The notes beneath the pieces are model-generated. The model worked only from the letters and a program-made list of their open reading frames with translations. It was not told where the DNA came from and searched no databases. This document shows, one piece after another, positions 62,147 to 64,000 of a stretch of 64,000 nucleotides of DNA. A program made the position numbers and the translations under genes. The stretch covers positions 72,655,671 to 72,719,670 of the forward strand of contig NC_079492.1 in NCBI RefSeq assembly GCF_020520425.1, given 5' to 3'. This DNA is from Spinacia oleracea (lineage: Eukaryota > Streptophyta > Magnoliopsida > Caryophyllales > Amaranthaceae). Positions within the stretch are counted from its first letter, which is position 1. Each line of letters starts with the position of its first letter.

Positions 62147-63128
62147 TGAAGGAAATATGTCCTTCACCCAAGGTGCATTAAGTCTAATACCAAGGTTCAA
62201 ATTAATTGCGAACAATTAATTCAGTAAGATCAAGTGATCGGAACAACTAGCTGGAGCAATGCTTCCGATCAGTGAGTTCTAATGAATATTAAGCTCAAAG
62301 CTTACTCTTGACTGAACCTACAAGGTCACACCAATGACACGTAACAGATCACCGGATTAAATGAATCGGAAATTCATTTAATAGCTTTTCGGGAAATTAG
62401 TTCGGAAAACATAATTATATGATTTAACATTGGATCGTGAAATCGTATATCGTGATTGCGTATATTCGTAAGCTAGGCGAAACGAATAATCGTATCGTAC
62501 GACAATGGATCGTCAAGTACGAAACGATAAATAAATTATCGGATGATAATTAAATGAAGCAAACACGGAAGCAAGCCCACGAGCAAAGCACAAGGAGCAA
62601 GGGCCTATGGCCTTGCTGCCTCGGCTATGCCCGCGCGCAAGGAAGCCACAACAGTAGCAGCAACTTCGGCCCAAAGCCCAAGCGCTGCGATGCTATGCGC
62701 TTATGCGTGTCAGCGAGCTTATGGGCCTTGCTGGCCGGTTGAGCCTTGTGCTTGGCCGGTGTGCTTGGCTTACTAGTTAGGTTATTATAATAACCTAATC
62801 TACATGTTTTCCTTAACCTAATGCAAAATCAGATTCTAACCTAAGGCAAGAGAAACCCTAAACTCTCTGTGCCTCCATTAGAATTGTTCTTCCCAAAAGC
62901 ACAAACTCTTGAATGATTGCCTAAGCTACAGTTGTCAAGAGGGATCTGAGCATGTCGGTGAACCAAGTAGAGGAACGACAAGTGGAGTTCTTTGTTCGTG
63001 TTCGTTGATAGATTACTCGGGAAAACACGCTTCGATTGTAAGTATGCTTAATCTGTGCTTTATACATGCTTCCTGGCTTTGGGGATTGTTTCCGCACATG
63101 TTATTAGGTTTCACTGTATTCCCCTACA
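62147..63128 (+). repeat. Copia LTR4, more diverged
   Basis: 982 bp, TGAAGGAAATATGTCC to TATTCCCCTACA. It follows LTR3 closely in its first 240 bp, then diverges (GGAAAACATAATTATATG). The hairpin near 62495-62520 has changes on both arms but keeps pairing. Between the GC block and the 3' end an ATAACCT palindrome persists (about 62780-62800). Confidence 0.8.
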
Positions 63129-64000
63129 CTTCATTCCAACAATAAATTAAACCACATGCAAAAGCCAATTAATAAACAATTAATCATGACGACAAGACTC
63201 GACTCTTGACTCGACTCTTGTCTCATAGATTAATTAGAATAAGTTTCGAACGTGCCTAAAACAGAAATGTCAATTGGACAGGTGTTGGGAGCCCACCAAA
63301 CATCAAAATAATATCAATAACCTAGTTGTCGGACCATACCGACGGAATTCCAGCGCATAAAAGAAATGTAACAATGTCTTGTATCATTCATAGGAGTACA
63401 AGCCCCTTGGAAAGGTACTCCCCCCATTGTTCATACTCAAGGTATATACGTTCCAAGATTTTTGAAGCTTGTTCAGGTTGCACTTTACGTTTATTAATAT
63501 TTTATGCACAAAGCCGACTCCAGACATAATCAAGCAACAAATTTAATAAACGAACAACCAAACAATACTTCTTTTAAGATCATTACGACTTGTGATCAAA
63601 CATTCACGACTCAAGTGGAATCACTCCATTGTTCCTTCTCAACATACCGTTGAGTCCATGACATACCTGTTAACATGCGGGTTGTGCACTAGGCACGAAT
63701 AACCCCTAATTCAATTCACCTTGACTCATTCTACATATGCGGTGGCTTACGTGAGCATACCCTTCATATATACTTAATAAACGTGACTCGAAAGTCTACC
63801 CTCCATATGCGATGGCTTACATGAACATACCCTTCATATGTGGAACTAATCTGTGACGGAGGGAGTAAATAAATTAAATGGACTTATTTATTCGGGAATT
63901 GTTTTGTCGCATTTCAAAACTATTTTAATTATATTCCGAGCCCAATCCAATTCCGTTGGTATACCCAACTAGGCTTGCAAACAATTAATTCTAATTAAAC
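63129..64000. other. Flank without a gene; small repeats
   Basis: AT-rich, no domain-bearing frame. It contains GACTCGACTCTT-type repeats (about 63197-63226), a ~38 bp direct repeat (63733-63770 and 63804-63841), and a lone Stowaway-like end GACGGAGGGAGTA near 63855-63867. No target duplication pairing 63129-63133 (CTTCA) with the left edge of LTR1 (GATTA) is seen. Confidence 0.5.
63733..63841. repeat. Direct repeat of about 38 bp
   Basis: ACATATGCGGTGGCTTACGT..CATACCCTTCATAT near 63733 recurs at about 63804 as CCATATGCGATGGCTTACAT..CATACCCTTCATAT, with a handful of changes and a 71 bp period. Confidence 0.75.

Overview
The window is plant nuclear DNA made almost entirely of transposable elements. 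I see no intact host gene, tRNA, rRNA, CRISPR array or bacterial-type operon. The flowering-plant call rests on four things: Ty1/copia polyproteins with plant-type motifs, Ty3/gypsy Tat/Ogre-like LTRs with the PBS-type motif TGGCGACTCCGCTGGGGA, a Stowaway MITE, and a non-autonomous Helitron with plant-style ends. The repeat style would fit Amaranthaceae (spinach, beet, quinoa relatives), but that is a guess the sequence does not prove.

Layout. 1-4567: pieces of Tat/Ogre-like gypsy elements, including two diverged copies of one LTR in opposite orientation (about 190-1005 and 2650-3480), followed by the left part of a different LTR. 4568-33104: a head-to-tail array of one 3.65 kb Helitron on the minus strand, seven complete copies plus a 2,988 bp truncated eighth. 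Each copy carries a broken C-terminal fragment of a GT47 (exostosin/MUR3-like) glycosyltransferase gene in the Helitron's sense direction, plus other exon-like pieces. 33105-34895: gypsy LTR and leader sequence related to the left flank, with short tandem repeats. 34896-36200: unclassified, starting like an LTR. 36201-63128: a copia cluster in the order LTR1, element A, LTR2, element B (interrupted by the opposite-strand element C), chimeric deleted element D, LTR3, a 3' internal stub, LTR4. 63129-64000: flank with small repeats.

How the parts relate. No cellular pathway is encoded. The most interesting feature is the Helitron array: units join exactly as CTAG then TC, with no host base between them, as expected for rolling-circle concatemers. 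Variants shared by adjacent copies show that the array later grew or was homogenised locally. The copia cluster records LTR recombination, nested insertion, deletions at short direct repeats and exchange between two copia families. All polyproteins contain stops, frameshifts or deletions, so none looks autonomous.
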